Assembly: GCA_964007875.1 (NCBI GenBank)
Contig: CAXGAH010000014.1
Location: 1-64,000, forward strand
Reading direction: 5' to 3'
DNA length: 64,000 nucleotides
Source: UBA1275 sp002323515
GTDB taxonomy: Bacteria > Bacteroidota > Rhodothermia > Balneolales > Balneolaceae
Shown piece by piece: positions 53,309-61,721 of the stretch. A program made the position numbers and the translations under genes. How positions within the stretch are numbered: the first letter of the stretch is position 1; each line of letters begins with the position of its first letter. The notes beneath the pieces are model-generated. The model did no database searches, was not told where the DNA came from, and saw only the letters and a list, made by a program, of their open reading frames with translations.

Positions 53309-56242
53309 ATGAGTAAAATGCTTCGGCAGATGATGCTGTTAACGGTTGTCTTTTTGGCATACAGTACGGCAATTCTTCACGCCAATACTACTAATCTCGA
53401 AATCAATACCACCGTATCTGGGCAGGTATTAGACGTAGACGGTGACCCATTGCCAGGGGTTAACGTAGTCGTTAAAGGAACCGTTGTAGGGACCCCAACA
53501 AATGCGAATGGTGAATTTAGTCTTACCGTTCAAATAAATCCTCCAATAACCCTGCAGTTTTCTATTGTGGGTTTCCAAATGCAAGAGTTACTGATAGAGG
53601 ATAATGGTGTAAGTAACATTCGAGTTGTGCTAGAAGAGCAAACAATATTTGGAATGGATGTAGTTGTATCTGCATCTAGAGTAGAGGAATCGATTCTGAA
53701 ATCGCCAGTATCCATTGAGAAGCTCGATATTCTAGATATCAAAAATACTGCTGCAACTTCCTTTTATGATGCTATTCGTAATGTCAACGGTGTTGATTTT
53801 AGTACACAAAGTATCACTTTCAATTCTGTAAATGCCAGAGGGTTTGGTTCAAATGGGAATACTAGATTTGTGCAGTTACTTGACGGCGTTGATGGGCAAG
53901 CACCTGGTTTAAATTTCCCAATAGGTAATATATTAGGTGCTTCAGAATTAGATGTAGAGAGTGTTGAACTTATTCCAGGTGCAGCATCAGCACTATATGG
54001 CCCTAATGCAATGAATGGCATTCTGTTACTTAATTCTAAAAGCCCATTTGATTACCAAGGATTAGATATACGTACCAAAGTTGGAACAACTCATCAGGAT
54101 GGTATAGACCATGAAGCATCTTTATATCAAGATACTGGTTTTAGATACGCTCAAGCTATCAATAATAAAATTGCATTTAAAGTAAGTGCATCATGGCTTA
54201 ATGCTCAAGATTTTGTCGGGGTTGATTATAGAGACCAAAGTGGTGCCACCGTAGAGGGTATACCAAATAATTCTGAAAGAATGAGGGACGTTAATAGAGT
54301 TTATGACGGGGTTAATACCTATGGTGACTTTATGATTGATATAGGTACTATAGCTGATCTTCAAATAAATAGTCCAGCCACTGATCCTGCATTAGCCGGT
54401 CAACTTATAGCCATAAGAAGTTTGTTACCAAATGGCATAAATGGTGCTTTTACACCTACTGGATATAGAGAGAATGAATTCGTTGATAATACAGCTGAAA
54501 ATATCAAGATAGGTACAGCTCTTCATTATAGACTAAGCGATAAAATTGAAGCGATTGCTCAGTTCAATGCCGGTTTAGGAAATACAGTATATACCGCTAA
54601 TGACCGATTTATTTTAGATGATTTAAGCATATGGACTGGTAAACTAGAACTACGTGGGTCAAATTTTTCATTGCGTGCTTATACAACGCAAGAAAACTCC
54701 GGAAACTCATACGCTGCTAATACGGTAGCTTCGCTTATTAATCAACGACATTACTTACCGGCTTACTTTGGAGGATATATAGATTTTCTAACAGGTGGTA
54801 ATATAACGGGTGCCAACCCTACAGGAATTACGATTAATGCTACAAACTATAATGCTCTTCATGATGCTGCAAGACAAGTTGCTGAGTTTGCTCAACCTAG
54901 TGCTGATAGTGAAGAATTCAAAGCCAGTATGGATGAATTTAGAAGTAAAGCAATATCTGAGGGAGGAGCTAAATTCCTAGATAAATCTGCATTATACCAT
55001 TATGAGGGTAGTTACAACTTTGGAGAAGCTATAAAATTTGCAAATGTTTTGGTTGGAGCTAACTTTAGAACGTTTGCACTAAACTCTGAAGGAACACTTT
55101 TTGCACTAGATGAAAATGGTGACGAGGTTTCCTTCAATGAGTACGGAGGTTATGTACAACTTTCAAGAGACCTTATAGAGAGTTTAAAAATACAAACCTC
55201 TATGAGATATGATAAAAATGAAAATTTTGAGGGTCAAATATCACCAAGAGCATCTGCTGTTTGGGAGTTTGCCAATAATCAAAATCTTCGAGCATCTTAT
55301 CAGAAGGGGTTTAGAATGCCTACTACACAAGATCAATATATTGATTTAGATGTTGTCACCCGACGACTTCTTGGGCGAAATGAATTAATTGCTGACAGAT
55401 ATAATTTAGACAAAAATACGGTGTATACTACCGAGAGTGTACAGGCTGCACAAGCTAGTGGAAATGTGAGTGATTTAATTGTTGCTACTGATGCCTATAA
55501 AGAATACAAGACAGAAAAAGTTACTACTTTTGAAGTAGGCTATAAAAGTGTTCTATTTGATGGTAAACTGTTTTTAGATCTCTATTATTACAACAGTACG
55601 TATCAAGACTTTGGCGCTGAAATTGATGTAACACAGGCCTATTCAATAGCTGGCGGTTTAACCGGAGCCGGTGCAATTCCTACCGGATATACTACCTCAG
55701 AAGGTATTGCACATAGCTCTGACCTGCAACAAGTCTTTGTTACGGGTGGTGGCCAAGGTATTGGTCTACAGAGATATGGTTATGATACCAATATGGACGA
55801 CGATGTTAATACCTATGGATTTGGGTTAAGTGCGGACCTTATGCTATTTGGTAATTTTAAAGTGTCAGGTAATGCTACTTACAATAAAATTGAGGATTTA
55901 GATGACTTAACACAACGTACGTATAATGTAGCCTTCAATACGCCCGAGTGGAGATACAACTTCTCTCTAAGTAACAGAAAATTGACCGATAAAATAGGGT
56001 TTAATATGACATATAGATGGCAGGATGCCTACTTATGGCAGTCATCCATTGGTTCTGGTATAATTCCAGATTTCCAAACTCTTGATGCCCAAGTTTCTTA
56101 CGCACTACCCGCACTTAATGCTAGTGTAAAAGTGGGAGGTTCTAACATCTTGAATGAGCGATATACAACTTCATTTGCAAATCCAAATGTTGGAGCCATT
56201 TACTATATACAGCTAAATTTTGAAAACCTTTTAAACAGATAG
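53309..56242 (+). CDS. TonB-dependent outer-membrane receptor
   Basis: Active outer-membrane importer of 977 residues. The signal peptide (~1-25, VVFLAYSTAILHAN) precedes a carboxypeptidase-D regulatory-like domain (~33-115, VSGQVLDVDGDPLPGVNVVVKG with the NANGEFSL motif). A TonB-dependent plug domain follows (~130-250, with VRGFGSNGNTRFVQLLDG-like NARGFGSNG, then SVELIPGAASALYGPNAMNG). The rest is the 22-strand barrel, ending in an aromatic C-terminal strand (YYIQLNFENLL). No SusD gene follows. Instead an SGNH-hydrolase lipoprotein starts 7 bp after the stop, suggesting import coupled to ester cleavage. The ligand is unknown, possibly a lipid or acylated polymer. Confidence 0.93.
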   Translation: MSKMLRQMMLLTVVFLAYSTAILHANTTNLEINTTVSGQVLDVDGDPLPGVNVVVKGTVVGTPTNANGEFSLTVQINPPITLQFSIVGFQMQELLIEDNGVSNIRVVLEEQTIFGMDVVVSASRVEESILKSPVSIEKLDILDIKNTAATSFYDAIRNVNGVDFSTQSITFNSVNARGFGSNGNTRFVQLLDGVDGQAPGLNFPIGNILGASELDVESVELIPGAASALYGPNAMNGILLLNSKSPFDYQGLDIRTKVGTTHQDGIDHEASLYQDTGFRYAQAINNKIAFKVSASWLNAQDFVGVDYRDQSGATVEGIPNNSERMRDVNRVYDGVNTYGDFMIDIGTIADLQINSPATDPALAGQLIAIRSLLPNGINGAFTPTGYRENEFVDNTAENIKIGTALHYRLSDKIEAIAQFNAGLGNTVYTANDRFILDDLSIWTGKLELRGSNFSLRAYTTQENSGNSYAANTVASLINQRHYLPAYFGGYIDFLTGGNITGANPTGITINATNYNALHDAARQVAEFAQPSADSEEFKASMDEFRSKAISEGGAKFLDKSALYHYEGSYNFGEAIKFANVLVGANFRTFALNSEGTLFALDENGDEVSFNEYGGYVQLSRDLIESLKIQTSMRYDKNENFEGQISPRASAVWEFANNQNLRASYQKGFRMPTTQDQYIDLDVVTRRLLGRNELIADRYNLDKNTVYTTESVQAAQASGNVSDLIVATDAYKEYKTEKVTTFEVGYKSVLFDGKLFLDLYYYNSTYQDFGAEIDVTQAYSIAGGLTGAGAIPTGYTTSEGIAHSSDLQQVFVTGGGQGIGLQRYGYDTNMDDDVNTYGFGLSADLMLFGNFKVSGNATYNKIEDLDDLTQRTYNVAFNTPEWRYNFSLSNRKLTDKIGFNMTYRWQDAYLWQSSIGSGIIPDFQTLDAQVSYALPALNASVKVGGSNILNERYTTSFANPNVGAIYYIQLNFENLLNR

Positions 56243-56249
56243 TTATATC

Positions 56250-57848
56250 ATGAATAGTATTAAGACATTAAAACACATTGCGACACTAGCATTAGCTATT
56301 ATTGTTTTAGCTAATTGTAGCTCAGAAGATACACTCACTAGTGATTGGATAGAGTCAAATACAACGGAATCTAACCTGACCTTAGGAACTCTAGACGCTT
56401 CAAACTTTGTTTGGCTGGGTGCTTCCATGACTGCGGGATATCAAGATGGTGGCTTTTTTAAAGAAGGACAAGAAAATGCGTATCCAACTATTGTAGCAAG
56501 ACAATTACAACAAATTGATGCAACCATTACTTATAATTATCCAAATATAGTAACGGTTATGGGTACTGGGAGAACGGCTATAGATCTCAACGCTGCTCTT
56601 GCTTTCTTAACAACAGGCCAAGGTTCATTAGGTGACGCACTGGTTCCATCAGTTGGTGATGGGGTAAAACAAAATACAAATTCACCGATACATAATTTCT
56701 CAGTGCCTGGCATGAGAGCAATTGACATGGGTGTAGCAGGATACGGACAAGCAAATCCTCTCTTTGGTGCATTTATGAGTGGACCAACAGCAACCGTATT
56801 AGGTGATGCAGTAGCAAGTAGTCCAACTTTTTTCTCATTATGGCCTGGAGGGAATGACCTTTTGGGGTATGCATTAGGTGGAGGGTCTGTAGATGGATAT
56901 GATCCTACCAATACTGGTGCATTGACCGATCCTGCGACATTTACTGCGGCGATTAATGCATCAGTAGCTGCTTTAACAGCCAATGGGGCTCATGGAATAG
57001 TCTTAAATATAGCGCCGTGGACCATACTTCCATATTTTCAGGCGGCAACTCAATTAAGTGGTGGCGTAAACCTACTCCCAGCGGGTTCTATTGATACTCC
57101 AACAGCGGCTTTCTTAAATAGTGTGGCGGCTTATGGAGCATACAATGCTGCATTAGATCAAGTAGTTCTAGCTGGTGCGATTACTGCTGAGGAAGCTGCG
57201 ATAAGAAAAATTACATTCACCGCTGATGTAGCAAATGCTCCTGTAATTACGGACGAATCATTAACCGATTTAACAGCTATGGGAATAGCCAGTTGGCGTC
57301 AAGCATCGCCTGGCGTAGCATCATTAGGTATTCCCGCTGATATTTTCCCATTGACTGCAATATTTACAATTGGTGTACCACAAGAAGATGGGAGTATTCC
57401 AGGCGTGTCAGTGCCACTCTCCGATCAATATACTTTGACTGCGGCAGAACAAGGTAATATCTTATACCATGCTGCTCAGTACAATGCTGCTATAACAGCT
57501 ACAGTTAATAATAACGACAATTTACATTTAGTAGACATACATCCTATAATGGCTGATCTGTTTGGGTTATCACCCCAAATTGCTGCCGCTATCGGTATGG
57601 GGAATGCAGGGGTACAAGCAGCTGATGGAGTACTTGGTTTTATGTCAGGTGGGATTAGTCTTGTACCACTCTCATTAACACAAGCAGAACTATACAATAG
57701 TGTCTTCTCAACTGACTTTGTTCATCCAAATCCCAGAGGCCAAGCATTGTTAGCTAACGAAATAATCAATGTTTTAAATGCCAAATATGGGGCAACCATA
57801 CCTACAGTTGATCCGCTAGCATTTGAGCCAATTTATGCTCCTTTTTAA
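56250..57848 (+). CDS. SGNH-hydrolase-like lipoprotein paired with TonB receptor
   Basis: Surface or periplasmic lipoprotein, 532 residues. The lipobox LANCSS places the lipidated Cys at 23. SGNH signatures are the nucleophile Ser59 in LGASMTAGYQDGG, the oxyanion block WPGGNDLLGYA and the Asp489/His492 pair in TDFVHPNPRGQ, so an esterase/lipase activity is likely. About 400 residues separate the blocks, longer than in simple SGNH enzymes, leaving room for insertions. It is rich in Ala and Gly. The start is 7 bp after the receptor stop, and a strong terminator follows at 57886. The pair likely forms an uptake unit where the hydrolase releases a fatty acid or similar ligand. Confidence 0.85.
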   Translation: MNSIKTLKHIATLALAIIVLANCSSEDTLTSDWIESNTTESNLTLGTLDASNFVWLGASMTAGYQDGGFFKEGQENAYPTIVARQLQQIDATITYNYPNIVTVMGTGRTAIDLNAALAFLTTGQGSLGDALVPSVGDGVKQNTNSPIHNFSVPGMRAIDMGVAGYGQANPLFGAFMSGPTATVLGDAVASSPTFFSLWPGGNDLLGYALGGGSVDGYDPTNTGALTDPATFTAAINASVAALTANGAHGIVLNIAPWTILPYFQAATQLSGGVNLLPAGSIDTPTAAFLNSVAAYGAYNAALDQVVLAGAITAEEAAIRKITFTADVANAPVITDESLTDLTAMGIASWRQASPGVASLGIPADIFPLTAIFTIGVPQEDGSIPGVSVPLSDQYTLTAAEQGNILYHAAQYNAAITATVNNNDNLHLVDIHPIMADLFGLSPQIAAAIGMGNAGVQAADGVLGFMSGGISLVPLSLTQAELYNSVFSTDFVHPNPRGQALLANEIINVLNAKYGATIPTVDPLAFEPIYAPF

Positions 57849-57885
57849 GTTTGTGCTAAGACGCTAAAGTAAATCTATGTATTTT

Positions 57886-57917
57886 AAGCCCCTTCGAATA
57901 TGAAGGGGCTTTTTTTT
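57886..57917 (+). terminator. Rho-independent terminator after receptor/lipoprotein unit
   Basis: A 10-bp GC-rich stem (57886-57895 with 57902-57911), 6-nt loop and T run through 57917. It insulates the following sigma-54-type grpE promoter from upstream transcription. Confidence 0.92.
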
Positions 57918-57984
57918 GCCAAAATTGTCAGTAAGTAGATCTAGAAAAGGGTAACTTTGTCACTTTAAAAGAATTGAATCGGCT

Positions 57985-57999
57985 TGGCATACAAATTGC
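57985..57999 (+). promoter_or_regulatory. Sigma-54 (-24/-12) promoter upstream of grpE
   Basis: The element TGGCA at 57985 and TTGC ending at 57999 has the required GG-N10-GC spacing and matches the core TGGCA...TTGC at every conserved position. Transcription would start about 12 nt downstream (~58011), leaving a leader of about 33 nt before the grpE ATG. An activator site was not identified. Confidence 0.65.
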
Positions 58000-58043
58000 G
58001 TTTTAAGATTAAAACAAATTCAAACGTATAGATTCATTCAGGC

Positions 58044-58790
58044 ATGGAAAAAACCACTGAGCAGTCATTGGATGAACATTTATTCGCCGGAGAAAACAAT
58101 CCAAATATAATGCAAGATAGTACGCAAAAATACAGTAAGCAAAACGTGAAAGAATCCACTCAAAAGGAAATGAACCAGAAAAAAGAACAGACTAGCAACG
58201 AAGCAAATAGCAACGAAGTAATCCAACAGAATCAGAATGAACAAGCCAACGGTGAAGGGGAACAAACCACTGCACCGAATGGGGCAGAAGCTGAACCCTA
58301 TGAGGCTTTAGAGGAAGAAGTGGCCGAAGAAGAACTCGATTTAGTAGCCCAGTTGCAACATGATCTGGCGAATACAAAAGATGCGTTGCTCCGCAAGGCA
58401 GCCGAGTTAGAGAATGTACGAAAGCGAGTACAAAAAGAGCGAATTGGTTTATTTGAAGATGCTCGTATTCAAGCCTTGCAAGATATTATACCCATTGCAG
58501 AAGATATGAAACGAACCTTAGAAGCTTCTGCAAACACAGAAATCGATGAAAATTTTCTTCAAGGTGTGCAAATGGTCGCCACTAAATTCCAAGAGTTGTT
58601 TGAGCGTTACGGCGTCGTACCAATCAACCAGGCTCAAGTGCCCTTCGATGTAGATGTACATGATGCAATGTTACGACAACCAACAGATAATCCAGAAATA
58701 TCAAGCAACACCGTTTTGCAAGTCCTTGAATCCGGTTATAAACTTGGTAATCGTGTTATTAAGCATGCTAAAGTCATTGTTAGCGAATAA
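58044..58790 (+). CDS. grpE: GrpE nucleotide exchange factor
   Basis: Cochaperone that releases ADP from DnaK. The first ~95 residues are polar, Gln/Asn/Glu-rich and probably disordered, longer than usual. The long helix and four-helix region (LVAQLQHDLANTKDALLRKAAE with ENVRKRVQKER) and the C-terminal beta domain with PFDVDVHDAMLRQP and NTVLQVLESGYKLGNRVIKHAKVIVSE are typical. The 248-residue length exceeds E. coli (197) through the N-terminal extension. The ATG lies 30 bp before dnaJ's end of gap, and a sigma-54-type promoter lies upstream. No CIRCE operator was seen. Confidence 0.93.
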   Translation: MEKTTEQSLDEHLFAGENNPNIMQDSTQKYSKQNVKESTQKEMNQKKEQTSNEANSNEVIQQNQNEQANGEGEQTTAPNGAEAEPYEALEEEVAEEELDLVAQLQHDLANTKDALLRKAAELENVRKRVQKERIGLFEDARIQALQDIIPIAEDMKRTLEASANTEIDENFLQGVQMVATKFQELFERYGVVPINQAQVPFDVDVHDAMLRQPTDNPEISSNTVLQVLESGYKLGNRVIKHAKVIVSE

Positions 58791-58820
58791 AAGCCAGCCT
58801 AAACTAAAAATAAAAAATTC

Positions 58821-59996
58821 ATGTCTAAACGCGATTATTACGATGTATTAGGAGTCACAAAAGGGGTTAGCGAGGCCGAACTGAAAAAAGCTTATCGTAA
58901 GCTTGCAATGAAATATCACCCTGATCGAAACAAAGGGGATTCCGATGCTGAAAAAAAGTTCAAGGAGGCTGCAGAGGCCTATGAGATACTTCGAGACCCT
59001 CAAAAAAAAGCGCAATATGATCAGTTTGGCCATGCAGGTATGGGTGGTCAAGGTGGTTTTGGTAGCGGCAATATGGATTTTGATGTAGAGGATATCTTTA
59101 GCCGGTTTGGGGATATTTTTGGAGGTGGATTTTTTGGAGAAGATATATTTTCTGGAGGAGGACGGGGTCGTTCTCGTGGTCGTAGAAGAGAACCAGGAAC
59201 CCCTGGTTCAGATTTAAAAATTCGTATACCACTTAGCTTAGAAGAAATAGCTTTTGGCGCTGAAAAAAAGTTAAAAGTAAAAAAACAGCTTATTTGCGAT
59301 ACTTGTACGGGAACCGGCGCGGCTAGTGATTCAGATTTTGAAACCTGTAGCACCTGTAATGGCCTTGGCGAAGTTCGACAAGTTACCCGTACCATGCTGG
59401 GGCAAATGGTGAATGTTCAAGCGTGCCCAACCTGTCAGGGAGAAGGACGGATTATCCGAAATAAATGTACGTCTTGTTCGGGTGAAGGAAGAACCGATGG
59501 GGAAGAGACCATCAAAGTGAACATACCTTCTGGTGTATCTGATGGTAACTATTTAACACTTCGAGGTCAGGGAAATGCTGGCCGTCGTGGTGGCTCAGCG
59601 GGTGATTTAATTGTGCTCATTCAGGAAACTTCACACGAGCACTTCAAACGAGATGGAAATAATATTTACTATGATCTCACATTAACCATACCTCAAGCGG
59701 TGTTAGGTGCGGAAGTGGAAGTGCCTACCTTAAAGGGTAAGGCTAAATTACGTATAGAAGAAGGTACACAACCTGGCAAGCTGCTACGTATGCGAGGCAA
59801 AGGGATCATCGGATTAAATGGTTCGGGGGAAGGAGATCAGTATGTTAGGTTAAATGTGTATATCCCAAAGAAACTAACAGAAAAAGAGCGTACTGCTATT
59901 GAGAGCTTGCAAGGCAACGATAACTTTGCTTCCTCCAACCAAACCGAAGAAGAAAATGGATTCTTCTCGAAAATGAAAGATGTGTTTGGTGGGTAA
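58821..59996 (+). CDS. dnaJ: DnaJ (Hsp40) cochaperone
   Basis: Stimulates DnaK ATPase and delivers substrates. The J domain at 1-70 carries the HPD motif (MKYHPDRNKGD). A Gly/Phe-rich region spans ~75-130. The zinc-finger domain has the four CxxCxGxG repeats in the order CDTCTGTG (variant), CSTCNGLG, CPTCQGEG and CTSCSGEG around residues 155-230. The C-terminal substrate-binding domains follow to 391. The gene is 30 bp after grpE and is almost certainly on the same transcript; dnaK is elsewhere. It converges with menB. Confidence 0.95.
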   Translation: MSKRDYYDVLGVTKGVSEAELKKAYRKLAMKYHPDRNKGDSDAEKKFKEAAEAYEILRDPQKKAQYDQFGHAGMGGQGGFGSGNMDFDVEDIFSRFGDIFGGGFFGEDIFSGGGRGRSRGRRREPGTPGSDLKIRIPLSLEEIAFGAEKKLKVKKQLICDTCTGTGAASDSDFETCSTCNGLGEVRQVTRTMLGQMVNVQACPTCQGEGRIIRNKCTSCSGEGRTDGEETIKVNIPSGVSDGNYLTLRGQGNAGRRGGSAGDLIVLIQETSHEHFKRDGNNIYYDLTLTIPQAVLGAEVEVPTLKGKAKLRIEEGTQPGKLLRMRGKGIIGLNGSGEGDQYVRLNVYIPKKLTEKERTAIESLQGNDNFASSNQTEEENGFFSKMKDVFGG

Positions 59997-60025
59997 ATTG
60001 CACTAGCAGGGAGTGAGATTCTGAC

Positions 60026-60865
60026 TTAAGAAGGTGAGCGCTTGAATTTTCCCCAATTCGGTGCCCTTTTTTCTAAAAAGGCGTTCTTACCTTCTTCCGC
60101 CTCATCGGTCATATACGCCAGTCGAGTCGTCTCACCGGCAAATACTTGTTGACCAACTAAGCCATCATCAATGAGGTTAAAGGCGAATTTAACCATTTTT
60201 GTAGCTGTTGGGCTTTTTTGAAGAATCTCTTGTGCCCATTGGTAAGCGGTTTCTTCGAGTTCATCATGAGTAACCACTGCATTGACCATTCCCATCTCCA
60301 AAGCCTCTTGAGCAGAGTATTTTCGGCCTAAGAAGAAAATTTCACGAGCTCTTTTTTGCCCTACTTGGCGGGCTAGATAGGCTGAGCCAAAGCCCCCATC
60401 AAAACTTGCAACATCGGTATCGGTTTGCTTAAAAATAGCATGTTCTTGGCTAGCAAGGGTTAGATCGCATGTCACATGTAAACTGTGACCACCACCTACT
60501 GCCCAACCTGGTACCACAGCAATAACTATCTTGGGCATAAATCGAATTAGTCGTTGAACCTCTAATATGTTCAATCTAGGAATCCCATCCTCAGCTTTGT
60601 AACCTGTTTTTGCCCGCACTCGTTGATCACCCCCAGAACAAAAAGCCCAGCCACCATCTTTTGCAGAGGGCCCTTCGCCTGAGAGTAAAACCACTCCGAT
60701 TTTGTTATCTTCTTTTGCATCGAGCAGTGCTTCATACAACTCAAAAACGGTTTTTGGACGAAAGGCGTTGCGAACCTCGGGTCTGTTGAAGGCGATGCGT
60801 GCCACACCATTTCTAGTGGCATAGGTTATATCTTCAAATTTTTTTTTAGGGGTCCATGTACTCAT
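60026..60865 (-). CDS. menB: 1,4-dihydroxy-2-naphthoyl-CoA synthase
   Basis: Crotonase-fold enzyme that closes the naphthoquinone ring in menaquinone biosynthesis. The MenB-specific stretch FCSGGDQRVRAKTGY and the GWAVGGGHSLHVTCDLTLAS oxyanion segment are diagnostic. The 279-residue length is normal, and KKFEDITYA near the start matches family N-termini. A ribosome site (AAAAGGAG, 60878-60871) lies 5 nt before the ATG. It is the last gene of the men run on this strand, with a 36-bp gap after menH. Confidence 0.95.
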   Translation of the reverse strand: MSTWTPKKKFEDITYATRNGVARIAFNRPEVRNAFRPKTVFELYEALLDAKEDNKIGVVLLSGEGPSAKDGGWAFCSGGDQRVRAKTGYKAEDGIPRLNILEVQRLIRFMPKIVIAVVPGWAVGGGHSLHVTCDLTLASQEHAIFKQTDTDVASFDGGFGSAYLARQVGQKRAREIFFLGRKYSAQEALEMGMVNAVVTHDELEETAYQWAQEILQKSPTATKMVKFAFNLIDDGLVGQQVFAGETTRLAYMTDEAEEGKNAFLEKRAPNWGKFKRSPS

Positions 60866-60870
60866 AAATA

Positions 60871-60878
60871 CTCCTTTT
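60871..60878 (-). promoter_or_regulatory. Shine-Dalgarno site of menB
   Basis: AAAAGGAG on the minus strand, 5 nt before the menB ATG at 60865. Confidence 0.65.
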
Positions 60879-60901
60879 GGATGTCCAGTTAGATGGGTCT
60901 G

Positions 60902-61720
60902 TTATAACTGGGAAATGAACAATTTAATTTCTTTTCGCCACGTTTTAGGATTGTCCCAGTGAACGCGGTGACCTGCTCCTTTTGTAATGCTAAGATAAGA
61001 ATAAGGTAACATTAGATGCATTCGTTGGTTTATTGCTTTAAACTTTGAGTCATCTTCCCCGACTAAAAGCAGTACGGGCAAGCGAATGCTAGTAAGTCTA
61101 TTTTCAACACATGGCATAGTTCCTGCACCAAATCCTAACAAGCTATTGGCAATCCAGATGGGCTGTTGATTCTGTTGGATTTGTTTATAGGCTGAATTAA
61201 TCGCTCGAGCATGGGGCGTATTAAATAGTAAAATGTTTTCCCAATACCGCAAAAAAGACGAGTAATCCAACATTATTTTATCGGCTCGTTGGGCATCCAG
61301 ACATTGCCTACTTTGGCGCTCGGTTTCTGAGGAAATTCCAAAATGTCCACTTTCAAGAACTAAGCCTTTACACAAGTTGGGATGCTGAGTGGCTATAGAA
61401 AGCGCAAGTCGTGCCCCCATGCTATATCCTACCAAAATCACTGGTTTTTGACAATAATGACGAATGAAATAAGCCAAGTCAGCCACTTGTTCCTTTGCTG
61501 AGAATCGATAATGCAATTCAGCTCCCTCACTAGATCCATGTCCGAGCAAGTCTACTGAAATTAGTCGATGTGTACTCGCTAAATCAATCTCCGATAAACC
61601 TTCATTGAAAATAGCATGAGAGCCTAAAAAACCATGCAAAAAAACCACATCCTCTTGTCCATCACCCTGCGTTAGGTAATAATATTGCAGTCCACGTACT
61701 TGTTGATGTTGTCCTCTCAT
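60902..61720 (-). CDS. menH: SHCHC synthase-like alpha/beta hydrolase
   Basis: Alpha/beta-hydrolase placed to remove pyruvate from SEPHCHC in menaquinone synthesis. The oxyanion-type segment VVFLHGFLGSHAIF, the nucleophile elbow GYSMGARLA (Ser) and the late GAGHRVHWDNP histidine loop form the expected triad. The ATG at 61720 gives 272 residues and starts one base after the menD stop (TAATATG), indicating coupling. A GTG 72 bp upstream would overlap menD and is less likely. The name rests on the operon context; alpha/beta hydrolases are hard to assign by sequence alone. Confidence 0.82.
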   Translation of the reverse strand: MRGQHQQVRGLQYYYLTQGDGQEDVVFLHGFLGSHAIFNEGLSEIDLASTHRLISVDLLGHGSSEGAELHYRFSAKEQVADLAYFIRHYCQKPVILVGYSMGARLALSIATQHPNLCKGLVLESGHFGISSETERQSRQCLDAQRADKIMLDYSSFLRYWENILLFNTPHARAINSAYKQIQQNQQPIWIANSLLGFGAGTMPCVENRLTSIRLPVLLLVGEDDSKFKAINQRMHLMLPYSYLSITKGAGHRVHWDNPKTWRKEIKLFISQL

Positions 61721-61721
61721 A

